This document shows, in pieces, positions 8,019 to 15,581 of a stretch of DNA of 42,843 bases. Every line of letters begins with the position of its first letter. The first letter of the stretch is position 1. The notes under the pieces are model-generated. The model had not been told where the DNA came from and did not search any database. It was given only the letters and a program-made list of their open reading frames with translations. Position numbers and translations under genes: made by a program. Source of the DNA: Gemmatimonadota bacterium (GTDB taxonomy: Bacteria; Gemmatimonadota; Gemmatimonadetes; Gemmatimonadales; GWC2-71-9); assembly GCA_020351775.1 (NCBI GenBank), contig CP070666.1, positions 5,363,326 through 5,406,168 on the forward strand, given 5' to 3'.

Positions 8019-9192
8019 AGTACTGCGGTCGCTCAAGCGGTATGGCACCACAGTAGTCCTGGCCCTCGTTCTCATCTTTGGAGGCATATCCGTTTGGCAG
8101 GCCTGGGACATCGCCACGTTGCTGCGGCGTGAGGCCAGGGAGACGTCGCGCATCTACGGGCAGATCATTACCGGATTGCAGGACACGGGCAGCAGCCCGA
8201 TCGGTACCCTGATGATCCTGGTGGAAGCGGTGCGCGAGAGCGGGATTCCCCTGGTCATCACCGACTCGACGGGACGGCCCACTGCAGCAGCCAGCATTCC
8301 GACCGAGTTGCTGCAGAACCTCGAGCGGGATCCCCGGGTGACACAGTTGATAGCCGAACTCGACAGGTCCAACCCGCCGATGATGGTGCCCGGCGGCTGG
8401 CAGGTCCACTATGGAAATCTCCCAGTCGAGTCGAGGCTCGCTTGGCTGGGGGTGCTGCAGCTAGTGATCCTGACCGTTGCCGCGACGTTGGGCGTGTGGG
8501 CCTATCGCACGTCGGTTGAGAGCCATCGGGACCGCTTGTGGGTGGCGATGGCGCGAGAGTCGGCTCATCAGCTGGGTACCCCGCTGATGAGTGCTAGCGC
8601 CTGGATCGACCGGCTGGCCGACAGTTCCGATCCGCGGGCGCAGGATATCGCCGCGCACCTCACCCACGATTTAGAGCGGCTGGAGCGGGTTGCCAAACGG
8701 TTCGAGCGCATCGGTAGGCCGGCGCGACAAGATGAGGTGGCGCTCGGCGTGCTGGCGGAACGCGTGGCGAACTACTTCGAGCCGCGGCTGCCGCGTCACG
8801 CCCATCGCATCGACCTGACAGTTAACGCGCCCGAAGCAGGACCGATGATTCAGGCGGATCCGGTACTGGTAGAGTGGGCGCTGGAGGCGTTGGTGCGTAA
8901 CGCGATCGATGCACTGAGCGGGCGCGGGGGCAACATAACCATCAAGGTCAGTGCCAAGGGTCGCTCCGCGAAGCTAGCCGTTTCCGACGATGGACCAGGT
9001 GTTCGGCACGAGGTCCGCGCGAACCTGTTTGAGCCTGGCGTGTCCACCAAGGCTGGAGGCTGGGGCATAGGACTCGCCCTGGCCAGGCGTATCGTGGAGG
9101 ATGTGCACGGCGGTCGACTTGAGATAGAGCCCGTGCAGGTGGGTGCCACGTTCGTTGCCACGCTGCCGGTGACCGCCGAATCGGCCGTGTGA
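8005..9192 (+). CDS. Sensor histidine kinase, orphan
   Basis: The 395-residue protein has a transmembrane helix at about 13-33, an extracytoplasmic region of about 110 residues, a second helix at about 148-168, then the kinase core. The phospho-acceptor box reads ARESAHQLGTPLMSASAW, the HQLGTPL variant of the H-box. The ATPase domain shows the N-box (VRNAIDAL), G1 (SDDGPGV), F-box (LFEPGVS) and G2 (GWGIGLALARRIV). No response regulator is next to it, so its partner must be encoded elsewhere. It overlaps serS by 14 bp and uvrD by one base, an unusual placement for a sensor kinase. The signal it senses is unknown. Confidence 0.9.
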   Translation: MVARRVLRSLKRYGTTVVLALVLIFGGISVWQAWDIATLLRREARETSRIYGQIITGLQDTGSSPIGTLMILVEAVRESGIPLVITDSTGRPTAAASIPTELLQNLERDPRVTQLIAELDRSNPPMMVPGGWQVHYGNLPVESRLAWLGVLQLVILTVAATLGVWAYRTSVESHRDRLWVAMARESAHQLGTPLMSASAWIDRLADSSDPRAQDIAAHLTHDLERLERVAKRFERIGRPARQDEVALGVLAERVANYFEPRLPRHAHRIDLTVNAPEAGPMIQADPVLVEWALEALVRNAIDALSGRGGNITIKVSAKGRSAKLAVSDDGPGVRHEVRANLFEPGVSTKAGGWGIGLALARRIVEDVHGGRLEIEPVQVGATFVATLPVTAESAV

Positions 9193-11402
9193 TGCTGGAG
9201 CTGAAGTTGAATGCGGCCCAGCGCAGGGCCGTGGAGCACTCGGGCGGTCCGCTGATGGTCCTGGCCGGCGCCGGATCAGGGAAGACCCGAGTCCTCACCT
9301 GTCGCCTGGCGCACCTGGTGCGGCATCGCGACGTGCCGCCCGGCCGGATCCTTGCCGTGACGTTCACCAACCGAGCGGCGGATGAGATGCGTGGCAGGGT
9401 CGCCCAGTTGCTCGGCAGGGATCCGGCTGGCTTGTGGATCGGAACGTTTCATTCGCTTTCTGCGCGGCTGCTGCGGCGTGAGGCGCCGCGCGTCGGATTC
9501 ACCTCCCAGTTCACCATCTACGACGAGGACGATCGCCTCGCTCTGATCAAGCGGCTGCTCGAGCGCGGGGGGTACGCGCCGCGATCGTTTCCGCCGCGCC
9601 AGATCCAAGCGATGATAAGCGCGGCGAAGAATCGGCTCATCACACCCGAAGAGCTGGCCGGTGGCGCGGAGGATCGGTTGACTCGAGTCGCCGCCGACAT
9701 CTACCATGCCCTGACACAAGCTCTGCTGGCAGCCAACGCGATGGACTTCGACGATCTGCTGCTGCACCCACTGACCCTGTTTGACGAACACCCCGAACGA
9801 TTGCAGCACTACCAACGGCGGTTCGACGCGATCATGGTTGATGAGTTCCAGGACACCAATCGGGCTCAGTACCTACTGGTGCGTCACTTGAGCGGCGCAC
9901 ACAAGAACGTGTGCGTGGTTGGAGACGACGATCAATCGATCTACAGCTGGCGCGGTGCAGATCTCAGGAACATGCTCGACTTCCAGGCGGACTTCCCCTC
10001 GGTCACGGTCGTGCGGCTGGAGGAGAACTATCGATCGACTCAGATGATCTTGAATGCTGCCAACGGGGTTATTGCAGAGAATCGCCAGCGGCTGGGCAAG
10101 ACGTTGTTCACCTCGCGCCAGGGAGGCGATGCGGTAGAGAGTGTTGCGGCAGCAGACGAACGCGATGAGGCCGAATGGGTGGGGCGCGAGATTCGTGAAC
10201 GCAGCGCCGTAGACCTCTATGCGTTCCACGACATGGCGGTGCTGTATCGCACCAACGCTCAGTCGCGCGCGCTGGAAGAGGCGCTGCGGAGGGTCAGCAT
10301 CCCCTACCGTGTCGTGGGAGCGGCCAGCTTTTACGAAAGGCGTGAGGTCAAGGACCTGATCTCCTATCTGCGGCTACTAGTCAACCCCCAAGATGACGAA
10401 GCCTTCATGCGTGCCGTGCAAGTGCCAAAGCGCGGCGTCGGGGTCGCCAGTCTGGCTGCCCTGCAAGCAGCAGCCGCGCAGTGGTCCAAGTCTCTGCTGG
10501 AGACCGCCGCGATTGCAGACCGGATCGTAGATCTCAGGCCGCTCACCAAGGAGAGACTGCGCGATTTCGCCGACCTGATGGAGCGCAACCGCCGGGCGGT
10601 GACAGACTCGGCGCCCGCGGCCGTACTGGAGCGTGTCATCGAGGAGATCAATTACGAGTCGCACTTGGCGAGCATGGGAGTTGAGGGTATGGAGCGGCTC
10701 GAGAACGTGCGCGAGTTGGTGGCGGCCACTGCAGAATGGTCCGAAGAGGCGGATCCGGACGAGCCCGGTTCGCCCCTCGAGCGATTCCTGGCGGGGGCCG
10801 CACTCACATCGTCCAACGATCAGTCAACCGGGGATCCCGAGGGCGTGAGCCTGATGACAGTGCATACCGCGAAGGGGCTGGAATGGCCTGTCGTGTTCGT
10901 GACGGGGTTGGAGGACGGTCTGTTTCCGCTGCGCCGGGCACTGGAGTCCGAGGAGGATAGTGAAGAGGAAAGACGCCTGGCTTATGTGGCCATCACGCGA
11001 GCTCGAGATCGGGTATACCTGACCTGGGCGCGTTCACGCCGGCGTGGGGGGCAGCTCATGCCCGGTCTGCCCTCGCGCTTCATCGAAGCCGTGCCGCCCG
11101 AGGTGCTACACGAGCGCCGGACCAGCGGCGTCTTCGGCGGCGACCTCTACCGCCGTGCGGCGTCGCACAAGCCCTGGACAGTATTCCAGGAGCCGCAGCC
11201 GGAATGGGAATCCCAGGATGCGCCCCGCTTCGTCAAAGGCGAGCGGGTGAGACATCGCAAATTCGGGTCGGGCACGATTGCCGGCCTCTCGGGCAGTGGG
11301 CGGGATCTCAAGGCAACGGTGGACTTCGATGACGAAACGGTGGGTGTCAAACAGCTACTAGTTGCCTATGCGGGTCTCGAGAGGGATTGGGACGGTGCGT
11401 GA
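9192..11402 (+). CDS. UvrD/PcrA-type DNA helicase
   Basis: The 736-residue superfamily 1A helicase has Walker A AGAGSGKT at 25-32, motif II DEFQDTN, motif III QSIYSWRGAD, motif IV RLEENYRST, motif V VSLMTVHTAKGLEW and motif VI AYVAITRARD. The C-terminus (GERVRHRKFGSGTIAGL onward) is the Tudor-like tail of PcrA, which in known members contacts RNA polymerase. It would unwind DNA 3' to 5' in excision and mismatch repair and clear transcription conflicts. The ATG at 9192 overlaps the kinase stop by one base; the in-frame GTG at 9189 would add one residue. Confidence 0.94.
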   Translation: MLELKLNAAQRRAVEHSGGPLMVLAGAGSGKTRVLTCRLAHLVRHRDVPPGRILAVTFTNRAADEMRGRVAQLLGRDPAGLWIGTFHSLSARLLRREAPRVGFTSQFTIYDEDDRLALIKRLLERGGYAPRSFPPRQIQAMISAAKNRLITPEELAGGAEDRLTRVAADIYHALTQALLAANAMDFDDLLLHPLTLFDEHPERLQHYQRRFDAIMVDEFQDTNRAQYLLVRHLSGAHKNVCVVGDDDQSIYSWRGADLRNMLDFQADFPSVTVVRLEENYRSTQMILNAANGVIAENRQRLGKTLFTSRQGGDAVESVAAADERDEAEWVGREIRERSAVDLYAFHDMAVLYRTNAQSRALEEALRRVSIPYRVVGAASFYERREVKDLISYLRLLVNPQDDEAFMRAVQVPKRGVGVASLAALQAAAAQWSKSLLETAAIADRIVDLRPLTKERLRDFADLMERNRRAVTDSAPAAVLERVIEEINYESHLASMGVEGMERLENVRELVAATAEWSEEADPDEPGSPLERFLAGAALTSSNDQSTGDPEGVSLMTVHTAKGLEWPVVFVTGLEDGLFPLRRALESEEDSEEERRLAYVAITRARDRVYLTWARSRRRGGQLMPGLPSRFIEAVPPEVLHERRTSGVFGGDLYRRAASHKPWTVFQEPQPEWESQDAPRFVKGERVRHRKFGSGTIAGLSGSGRDLKATVDFDDETVGVKQLLVAYAGLERDWDGA

Positions 11403-11435
11403 TCGGTACGGGCGAACCGGGTCCCCGGGTGTGGC

Positions 11436-12356
11436 CTAGCCGCGCCACGGTCGCGTCGACTCGGACCCCCGCCAGAACTCCAAACCGTATTTGGGAAGCC
11501 CGAAATGCTCGTTGGCGAACCGGCTCAGAGTCGGATGGTCGCCCGGCAGCCTGTTGCGCATCACGTCGACACGCATCCGCTTGGCCAGTTGCAGCGATGC
11601 CTCGCCTGAAGGGTCCAGCTTTCTGGCCATGGTTTCCAGATTCGACATGACTTCCATGATGAACTGGAACGAGATTGCCATGTGTCGCTCCACTACGTCA
11701 TCACGCAGATCCCAACGGCTCTTGTCAGCCAGGATCTGGAACGCACGCTGCCAGCTCTGGGTCTCGGTCACCCCCACCATACCGCGGAACAGCCGACGGC
11801 TGGTTCGCACCGAGAAGATCGTTGGAGCAAGAATGCGGTCCAGGTGTGCATCAGAGCTGGCGTGATCGCGCCGCACGATATCCATCGCCGTCTTGGCGTA
11901 CTGCTCCCCCAGGTGGGTCTCGAGTCTGCTCTCCCAGTACGAGTGCCCCAGAGCGATCGTGCGCGACGTAACGACCAACTGGCGCGGGACGTAGAAGTTG
12001 TGTGCAATGGTGTCAGCGGCGAGGTGGGACAGGTAGCCGAGCCCGAAAGCGCGCAGCGGCTCCGTGTACGCTGTCTCGTGGATTTCCCGCGCCACGTTCC
12101 ACGAATGGCAGTGCCTTCCGACCGGTGCGTATTTCTTGGCGATCGATGTGTCAGCCGCAATGTTGCCATAGAGATAGTCGTAGGGGAAAGCCCGCAGCAG
12201 GTCAGCCACTGGGGTGGGCAGTTGCGACAGGTTGGCGAGCACTGATTCGCCGAGGAAGATGTGCGTACCGGGTGTCCAAGCGTACGCGGCATCCGGAGCA
12301 AGGGCTATCGCCACCAAGACGATCCCCAACGCTGCGGCCAGGCGGCCCGGAGTCAC
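11436..12356 (-). CDS. Secreted zinc-dependent phospholipase C-like protein
   Basis: This 306-residue protein has a signal peptide ending DAAYA with predicted cleavage before W27. Mature Trp1 is a zinc ligand in the bacterial zinc-dependent phospholipase C family. Other candidate ligands follow: H32 (WTPGTHIF), GNIAADTS, HCHSW, and GYLSHLAADTIAHNFYVP with two histidines and an aspartate. This supports a secreted metallo-phospholipase of the PF00882 type, but substrate and activity are inferred. The C-terminal third has no recognised domain. It starts 3 bp after the stop of the coiled-coil gene on the same strand, so they form a pair. It converges with uvrD across 33 bp. Confidence 0.8.
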   Translation of the reverse strand: MTPGRLAAALGIVLVAIALAPDAAYAWTPGTHIFLGESVLANLSQLPTPVADLLRAFPYDYLYGNIAADTSIAKKYAPVGRHCHSWNVAREIHETAYTEPLRAFGLGYLSHLAADTIAHNFYVPRQLVVTSRTIALGHSYWESRLETHLGEQYAKTAMDIVRRDHASSDAHLDRILAPTIFSVRTSRRLFRGMVGVTETQSWQRAFQILADKSRWDLRDDVVERHMAISFQFIMEVMSNLETMARKLDPSGEASLQLAKRMRVDVMRNRLPGDHPTLSRFANEHFGLPKYGLEFWRGSESTRPWRG

Positions 12357-12359
12357 CCG

Positions 12360-12806
12360 TTAGCGTCTCCGGGCAGCTATGGCACGCCTAACCCTGCGCA
12401 GCAATTTCCCGCCCCGGCGAGTCGTGCGTAAAGCGGCCGCGATGTCCAAGGCGGTTCCTTCGACCTCGTCCTGGAGGACATCCACGAGGGCGTCCAGATC
12501 CAGCAGCCGATCCTCGACCGCATCTGCGGCGCGTTCGATGCGTTCGCGCAGCCCCCTGGAGGTTCCTGAAAACCCCTCCACCTCGTTCTTGACCGCAGCC
12601 ACTGTCTTCCCGGCGTCCTCGACCATGGTCTTGATTGACAACAGCGCCGGGCGCGCGTCGTGATCCAGAATACCGGTGAGCCGGCGCAGCTCGGCGGCGA
12701 GTCGCCGCAGCTCGCCGAAGAAGAACAGCAGTCCGATACCGCAAATGACCAGCATCACGGCGATCAGCGCAGCCGACAGCGCTGTGACGGCTTCTGCCCA
12801 TGCCAT
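12360..12806 (-). CDS. Membrane-anchored coiled-coil protein (DUF948-like)
   Basis: The 148-residue protein has one N-terminal transmembrane helix (about 7-31) followed by a long amphipathic helical region and an Arg-rich C-terminus (LLRRVRRAIAARRR). This resembles DUF948-type proteins of unknown role. GGAGG lies 6-7 bases before the ATG. It is the upstream partner of the phospholipase-like gene. A 16-bp inverted repeat lies 28 bp upstream of its start. Confidence 0.72.
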   Translation of the reverse strand: MAWAEAVTALSAALIAVMLVICGIGLLFFFGELRRLAAELRRLTGILDHDARPALLSIKTMVEDAGKTVAAVKNEVEGFSGTSRGLRERIERAADAVEDRLLDLDALVDVLQDEVEGTALDIAAALRTTRRGGKLLRRVRRAIAARRR

Positions 12807-12833
12807 CGCGGCCTCCTTGACGTATCAGCGAAT

Positions 12834-12849
12834 CTGACCGTTGGGTCAG
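12834..12849. repeat. 16-bp perfect inverted repeat upstream of the coiled-coil gene
   Basis: CTGACC-GTTG-GGTCAG is a perfect 6-bp-arm palindrome 28 bp upstream of the ATG at 12806. It is positioned like an operator or as a hairpin in the 5' leader. There is no U-tract, so a terminator is unlikely. Confidence 0.4.
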
Positions 12850-12951
12850 TTCCAAGGTGGACGATTCGGTTACAGCTCGTCCCAAAGATAATGCGCCCGC
12901 GGCGGGGCGGGTGTGAGTGGGGCCACTTCCACAGACACGTGGCCGATGCGG

Positions 12952-13302
12952 TTACCCCGATTCGGAGCCGCGTCGCTGACTCAGTCCGATAACTCGATTG
13001 AGCGGCACTGTGAATAGTATACCTGTGTCGGGGACGGTCATATCGCCGCAGACCTCCGCTATCATGTCCATCGCAGCCTGAAGCGTCTCTTTCGAGTCGA
13101 TCACAGAGAAGATGGTGGTGTTCTGCGGGCGCGCGCGAGAGAGCAGATCCTGCAGCCCTGCAACGGCGGGTGCCTGGGTCAGATGGCGAGCCATTCCGTG
13201 GCTGCTGATGACGGTTGCGCCCGTCACACCCAACTCCAGCAGGCCGGACAGGATGCTCTCGAGCTTGTCATCCTCGTTGATAACACAGACTAGCAGTTCC
13301 AT
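12952..13302 (-). CDS. P-II-like small regulatory protein
   Basis: The 116-residue protein (MELLVCVINEDDKLE start) has the beta-alpha-beta pattern of the GlnB/P-II superfamily: LSGLLELGVTGATVISSHG, then TTIFSVIDSKETLQAAMDMI and TGILFTVPLNRVIGL. It lacks the classical T-loop uridylylation tyrosine context, so it is a divergent relative and nitrogen control should not be assumed. The frame extends upstream to an ATG at 13353. The predicted promoter would begin the transcript almost at that ATG, adding 17 residues that do not fit the family, so the start is ambiguous. A hairpin with arms GGCCAC and GTGGCC (12921-12944) follows its stop. Confidence 0.75.
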   Translation of the reverse strand: MELLVCVINEDDKLESILSGLLELGVTGATVISSHGMARHLTQAPAVAGLQDLLSRARPQNTTIFSVIDSKETLQAAMDMIAEVCGDMTVPDTGILFTVPLNRVIGLSQRRGSESG

Positions 13303-13362
13303 CCGATCGATCTTTGCGAGGGTTCCAGTGAGAGGGCTCTTGAGCCGCCGCATCGGCTCGGA

Positions 13363-13391
13363 ATAATCCCGCCCACCACGGGATGTGTCAA
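13363..13391 (-). promoter_or_regulatory. Predicted promoter of the P-II-like gene
   Basis: On the minus strand a perfect TTGACA (13391-13386), a 17-bp spacer and GATTAT (13368-13363) point to a start of transcription around 13356, only two or three bases before an in-frame ATG at 13353. It is one of the best sigma-70-type matches in the window. Confidence 0.6.
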
Positions 13392-13402
13392 GCGAACGCT
13401 GC

Positions 13403-13431
13403 TTGCATTGGTGGTGGGTGCGTCATATGGT
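13403..13431 (+). promoter_or_regulatory. Predicted promoter of murA
   Basis: TTGCAT (13403-13408), a 17-bp spacer and TATGGT (13426-13431) end 9 bp before the murA ATG. The expected start of transcription is within about three bases of that ATG, so the transcript would be nearly leaderless. The match is moderate. Confidence 0.4.
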
Positions 13432-13440
13432 TCCGACACC

Positions 13441-14730
13441 ATGACGGAGCGATTCATCGTTAGTGGCGGCGTGCGCCTCAAGGGGACGATCACTCCAGCG
13501 GGAAACAAGAATGCTGCCCTGCCAATCGTGGCCGCGACCCTGATGGCCGATGGGCCGTGTGAGGTGGTGAACGTCCCGCGGATAAAGGATGTCGCCGGGC
13601 TGTTGGAGTTATTGGCCTATTTGGGTGCCCGGTACGAGTGGACCGGACCGAACACTGTCGTCATAGATTCGTCGAACGTGAGTCCCCAGAAGCTGGACCC
13701 GCATCTATGCGGTGAGCTGCGGGCCTCGATACTCCTGGCGGGTCCCATGCTCGCGAGGTTCGGGCAAGTGATTCTGCCTCCGCCCGGCGGTGACGTGATT
13801 GGGCGCCGTCGCCTCGACACCCATTTCCTGGCACTGCAGTCACTCGGTGCCGAAGTCACGCTGGGCGCCGACTACAAGATCGAAGCCCGCGAGCTTGCCG
13901 GTGGCGAAATCTTCCTCGATGAACCGAGCGTTACTGCGACGGAGAACGCACTGATGGCGGCGGTGATGAGCCGCGGCCGCACCGTCCTACGCAACGCAGC
14001 CGCCGAACCCCACGTGCAGGATCTCACGCGGGCCCTTCGAGCCATGGGTGCGCGTATCGCAGGGGCCGGAACCGGCACGCTGACTGTGGAGGGTGTGCAG
14101 CAGCTCGACGGGGCCAGACTCGAGGTCGGACCGGATCACGTGGAGATCGGCAGCTTCATTGGTTTGGCCGCCGTAACCGAAGGAGAGATCGCTATCGCGG
14201 GTGTCCGGCGCGAAGATCTGCAGAGTATCCTGCTTACCTTCGACCGGCTCGGAGTCCGGCCACGGTTCGATGGCGATCACCTTGTGGTCGACGCTGCCCA
14301 GGAACGTCGCATCCGTCCGGACTACGGTGGTCACGTCCCCAAGATCGAGGACGGACCGTGGCCAGCGTTCCCGGCAGATCTGACGTCGATAGCGGTGGTT
14401 GTGGCGACCCAATGCGACGGGATGGTTCTCATCTTCGAAAAGATGTTCGAATCGCGTTTGTTCTTCGTCGACAAGCTGGTGGGGTTGGGGGCCCGGCTCG
14501 TGTTGTGCGATCCCCATCGTGTGGTCATATCCGGTCCCTCCCAGCTGCACGGTGGGGTAGTGCAGAGCCCCGACATCCGCGCTGGGATGGCAATGCTGCT
14601 TGCCGCGCTGGCCGCCGACGGCGACAGCGTCATCTACAACATCGGGCAGATAGACAGGGGCTACGAGCGGATTGACGAACGATTGCGGGACCTCGGCGCC
14701 CAGATCGAGCGAGTAACGGGTAGCAGCTAG
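13441..14730 (+). CDS. murA: UDP-N-acetylglucosamine 1-carboxyvinyltransferase with Asp in the active-site loop
   Basis: The 429-residue enzyme transfers enolpyruvate from PEP to UDP-GlcNAc, the first committed step of peptidoglycan synthesis. The conserved Lys/Asn segment GNKNAALP is near the N-terminus and RGYERIDERLRDLGA near the C-terminus. In the mobile loop, where most MurA enzymes have GGCxIG, this protein reads GGDVIGRRRLD, with Asp at residue 118 (codon 13792-13794). Asp there occurs naturally in MurA of Mycobacterium and Chlamydia and prevents fosfomycin alkylation. The ATG at 13441 is used because MTERFIVSGG matches the family start; a GTG- or TTG-type extension to 13408 adds nothing recognisable. 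The stop overlaps the pgeF GTG by one base. Confidence 0.95.
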   Translation: MTERFIVSGGVRLKGTITPAGNKNAALPIVAATLMADGPCEVVNVPRIKDVAGLLELLAYLGARYEWTGPNTVVIDSSNVSPQKLDPHLCGELRASILLAGPMLARFGQVILPPPGGDVIGRRRLDTHFLALQSLGAEVTLGADYKIEARELAGGEIFLDEPSVTATENALMAAVMSRGRTVLRNAAAEPHVQDLTRALRAMGARIAGAGTGTLTVEGVQQLDGARLEVGPDHVEIGSFIGLAAVTEGEIAIAGVRREDLQSILLTFDRLGVRPRFDGDHLVVDAAQERRIRPDYGGHVPKIEDGPWPAFPADLTSIAVVVATQCDGMVLIFEKMFESRLFFVDKLVGLGARLVLCDPHRVVISGPSQLHGGVVQSPDIRAGMAMLLAALAADGDSVIYNIGQIDRGYERIDERLRDLGAQIERVTGSS

Positions 14731-15500
14731 TGACGTCGCGAACCACGGTCACAAACCTGTCGGAGTCACCGGTCGGGGATCCGGCGGTACCGCGCTACGA
14801 GATAACGGAGTGGCGCGCCGAGCACGGCGTCGTCGCCGGCATAACGGGCCGCGAGGGTGGCTTCGATATCGGGCTGTCGAGCGCAGACGCGATCGACGTT
14901 GTGCTGGGTCGCTGGAGCGCCCTGCGAGAGTCGCTCAAGCCCGGCTTCTCGGGGCTGGTGGTGAGCCGCCAGGTCCACGGGGCGGAGATCGCAACCCACC
15001 TGCATCCGGTCGACGGACTGCTGATCGCCGAGGGGCTCGACGGACACGCGACGCAACTGCGCGGTTTGGTTTTGGGTGTGACTGTTGCCGACTGCGTTCC
15101 GGTCTACTTGGTGGATCCCAATAGTCGCGCGGTGGCCCTGCTGCACGCCGGGTGGCGTGGCGTGGCCGCGGGCGTGTTGGAGCGCGGCATAGACTGCTTG
15201 TGCGGGATCGGGGCAGCCGCGCCGGACGATCTGCTGGTGCATTGTGGTGTGGGCATATGTGGTGGGTGTTATGAGGTGGGATGTGAGGTGTATCAGGCTG
15301 TGACAGGGAGACGCGTAGAGGGTCCTGCTCTGCTCGACCTGCGAGCTGCTCTGATCGAGAGGGCCCGCGCCCTGGGTGTTGTAGACATCAGCGTGAGCGG
15401 CTGGTGTAGCGCGCACGACGCTGAGCAGTTCCACTCGCACCGGGTGAGCGGTGGAATGGCCGGTCGCATGCTCGCATATATAGGCTTGCCAGTGACTTGA
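14730..15500 (+). CDS. pgeF: Peptidoglycan editing factor / purine nucleoside phosphorylase family protein
   Basis: The 256-residue protein belongs to the YfiH/LACC1 family. Metal-site segments are visible: RQVHGAEI, VADCVPVYL, LLHAGWRGVAAG and GVGICGGCYEVG. Family members bind zinc or copper and have been described as multicopper polyphenol oxidases, as nucleoside phosphorylases, and in E. coli as a factor preventing wrong amino acids in peptidoglycan. The one-base stop/start overlap with murA supports a link to the cell wall here. The start is GTG. Its TGA overlaps the -35 box of the predicted rimP promoter. Confidence 0.9.
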   Translation: MTSRTTVTNLSESPVGDPAVPRYEITEWRAEHGVVAGITGREGGFDIGLSSADAIDVVLGRWSALRESLKPGFSGLVVSRQVHGAEIATHLHPVDGLLIAEGLDGHATQLRGLVLGVTVADCVPVYLVDPNSRAVALLHAGWRGVAAGVLERGIDCLCGIGAAAPDDLLVHCGVGICGGCYEVGCEVYQAVTGRRVEGPALLDLRAALIERARALGVVDISVSGWCSAHDAEQFHSHRVSGGMAGRMLAYIGLPVT

Positions 15501-15526
15501 CCCTCTTCGAGTCGGCCGAGTATATT
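15497..15526 (+). promoter_or_regulatory. Predicted promoter of the rimP-nusA-infB operon
   Basis: TTGACC (15497-15502), an 18-bp spacer and TATATT (15521-15526) precede the operon. The -10 box matches the consensus at five of six positions. Transcription would begin near 15533, about 50 bases upstream of the rimP ATG. Confidence 0.55.
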
Positions 15527-15541
15527 TCCCATTCGAGCGGT

Positions 15542-15566
15542 GCGGGCGTAGTCGGCCCGCTTTTTT
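15542..15566 (+). terminator. Intrinsic terminator-like hairpin in the rimP leader
   Basis: GCGGGC (15542-15547) pairs perfectly with GCCCGC (15555-15560) across a 7-base loop and is followed directly by six T residues. An outer TTCGA/TCGAA pair can extend the structure. It may end the murA-pgeF transcript. Because a good promoter lies upstream of it and rimP-nusA begin 15 bases downstream, it may also act as an attenuator of the operon. Confidence 0.75.
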
Positions 15567-15581
15567 ATTTCGAAGCGCGTC

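Noticed and set aside
15542..15566. Interpretation as a riboswitch
   Set aside because: There is no aptamer-like structure; a plain terminator hairpin explains it.
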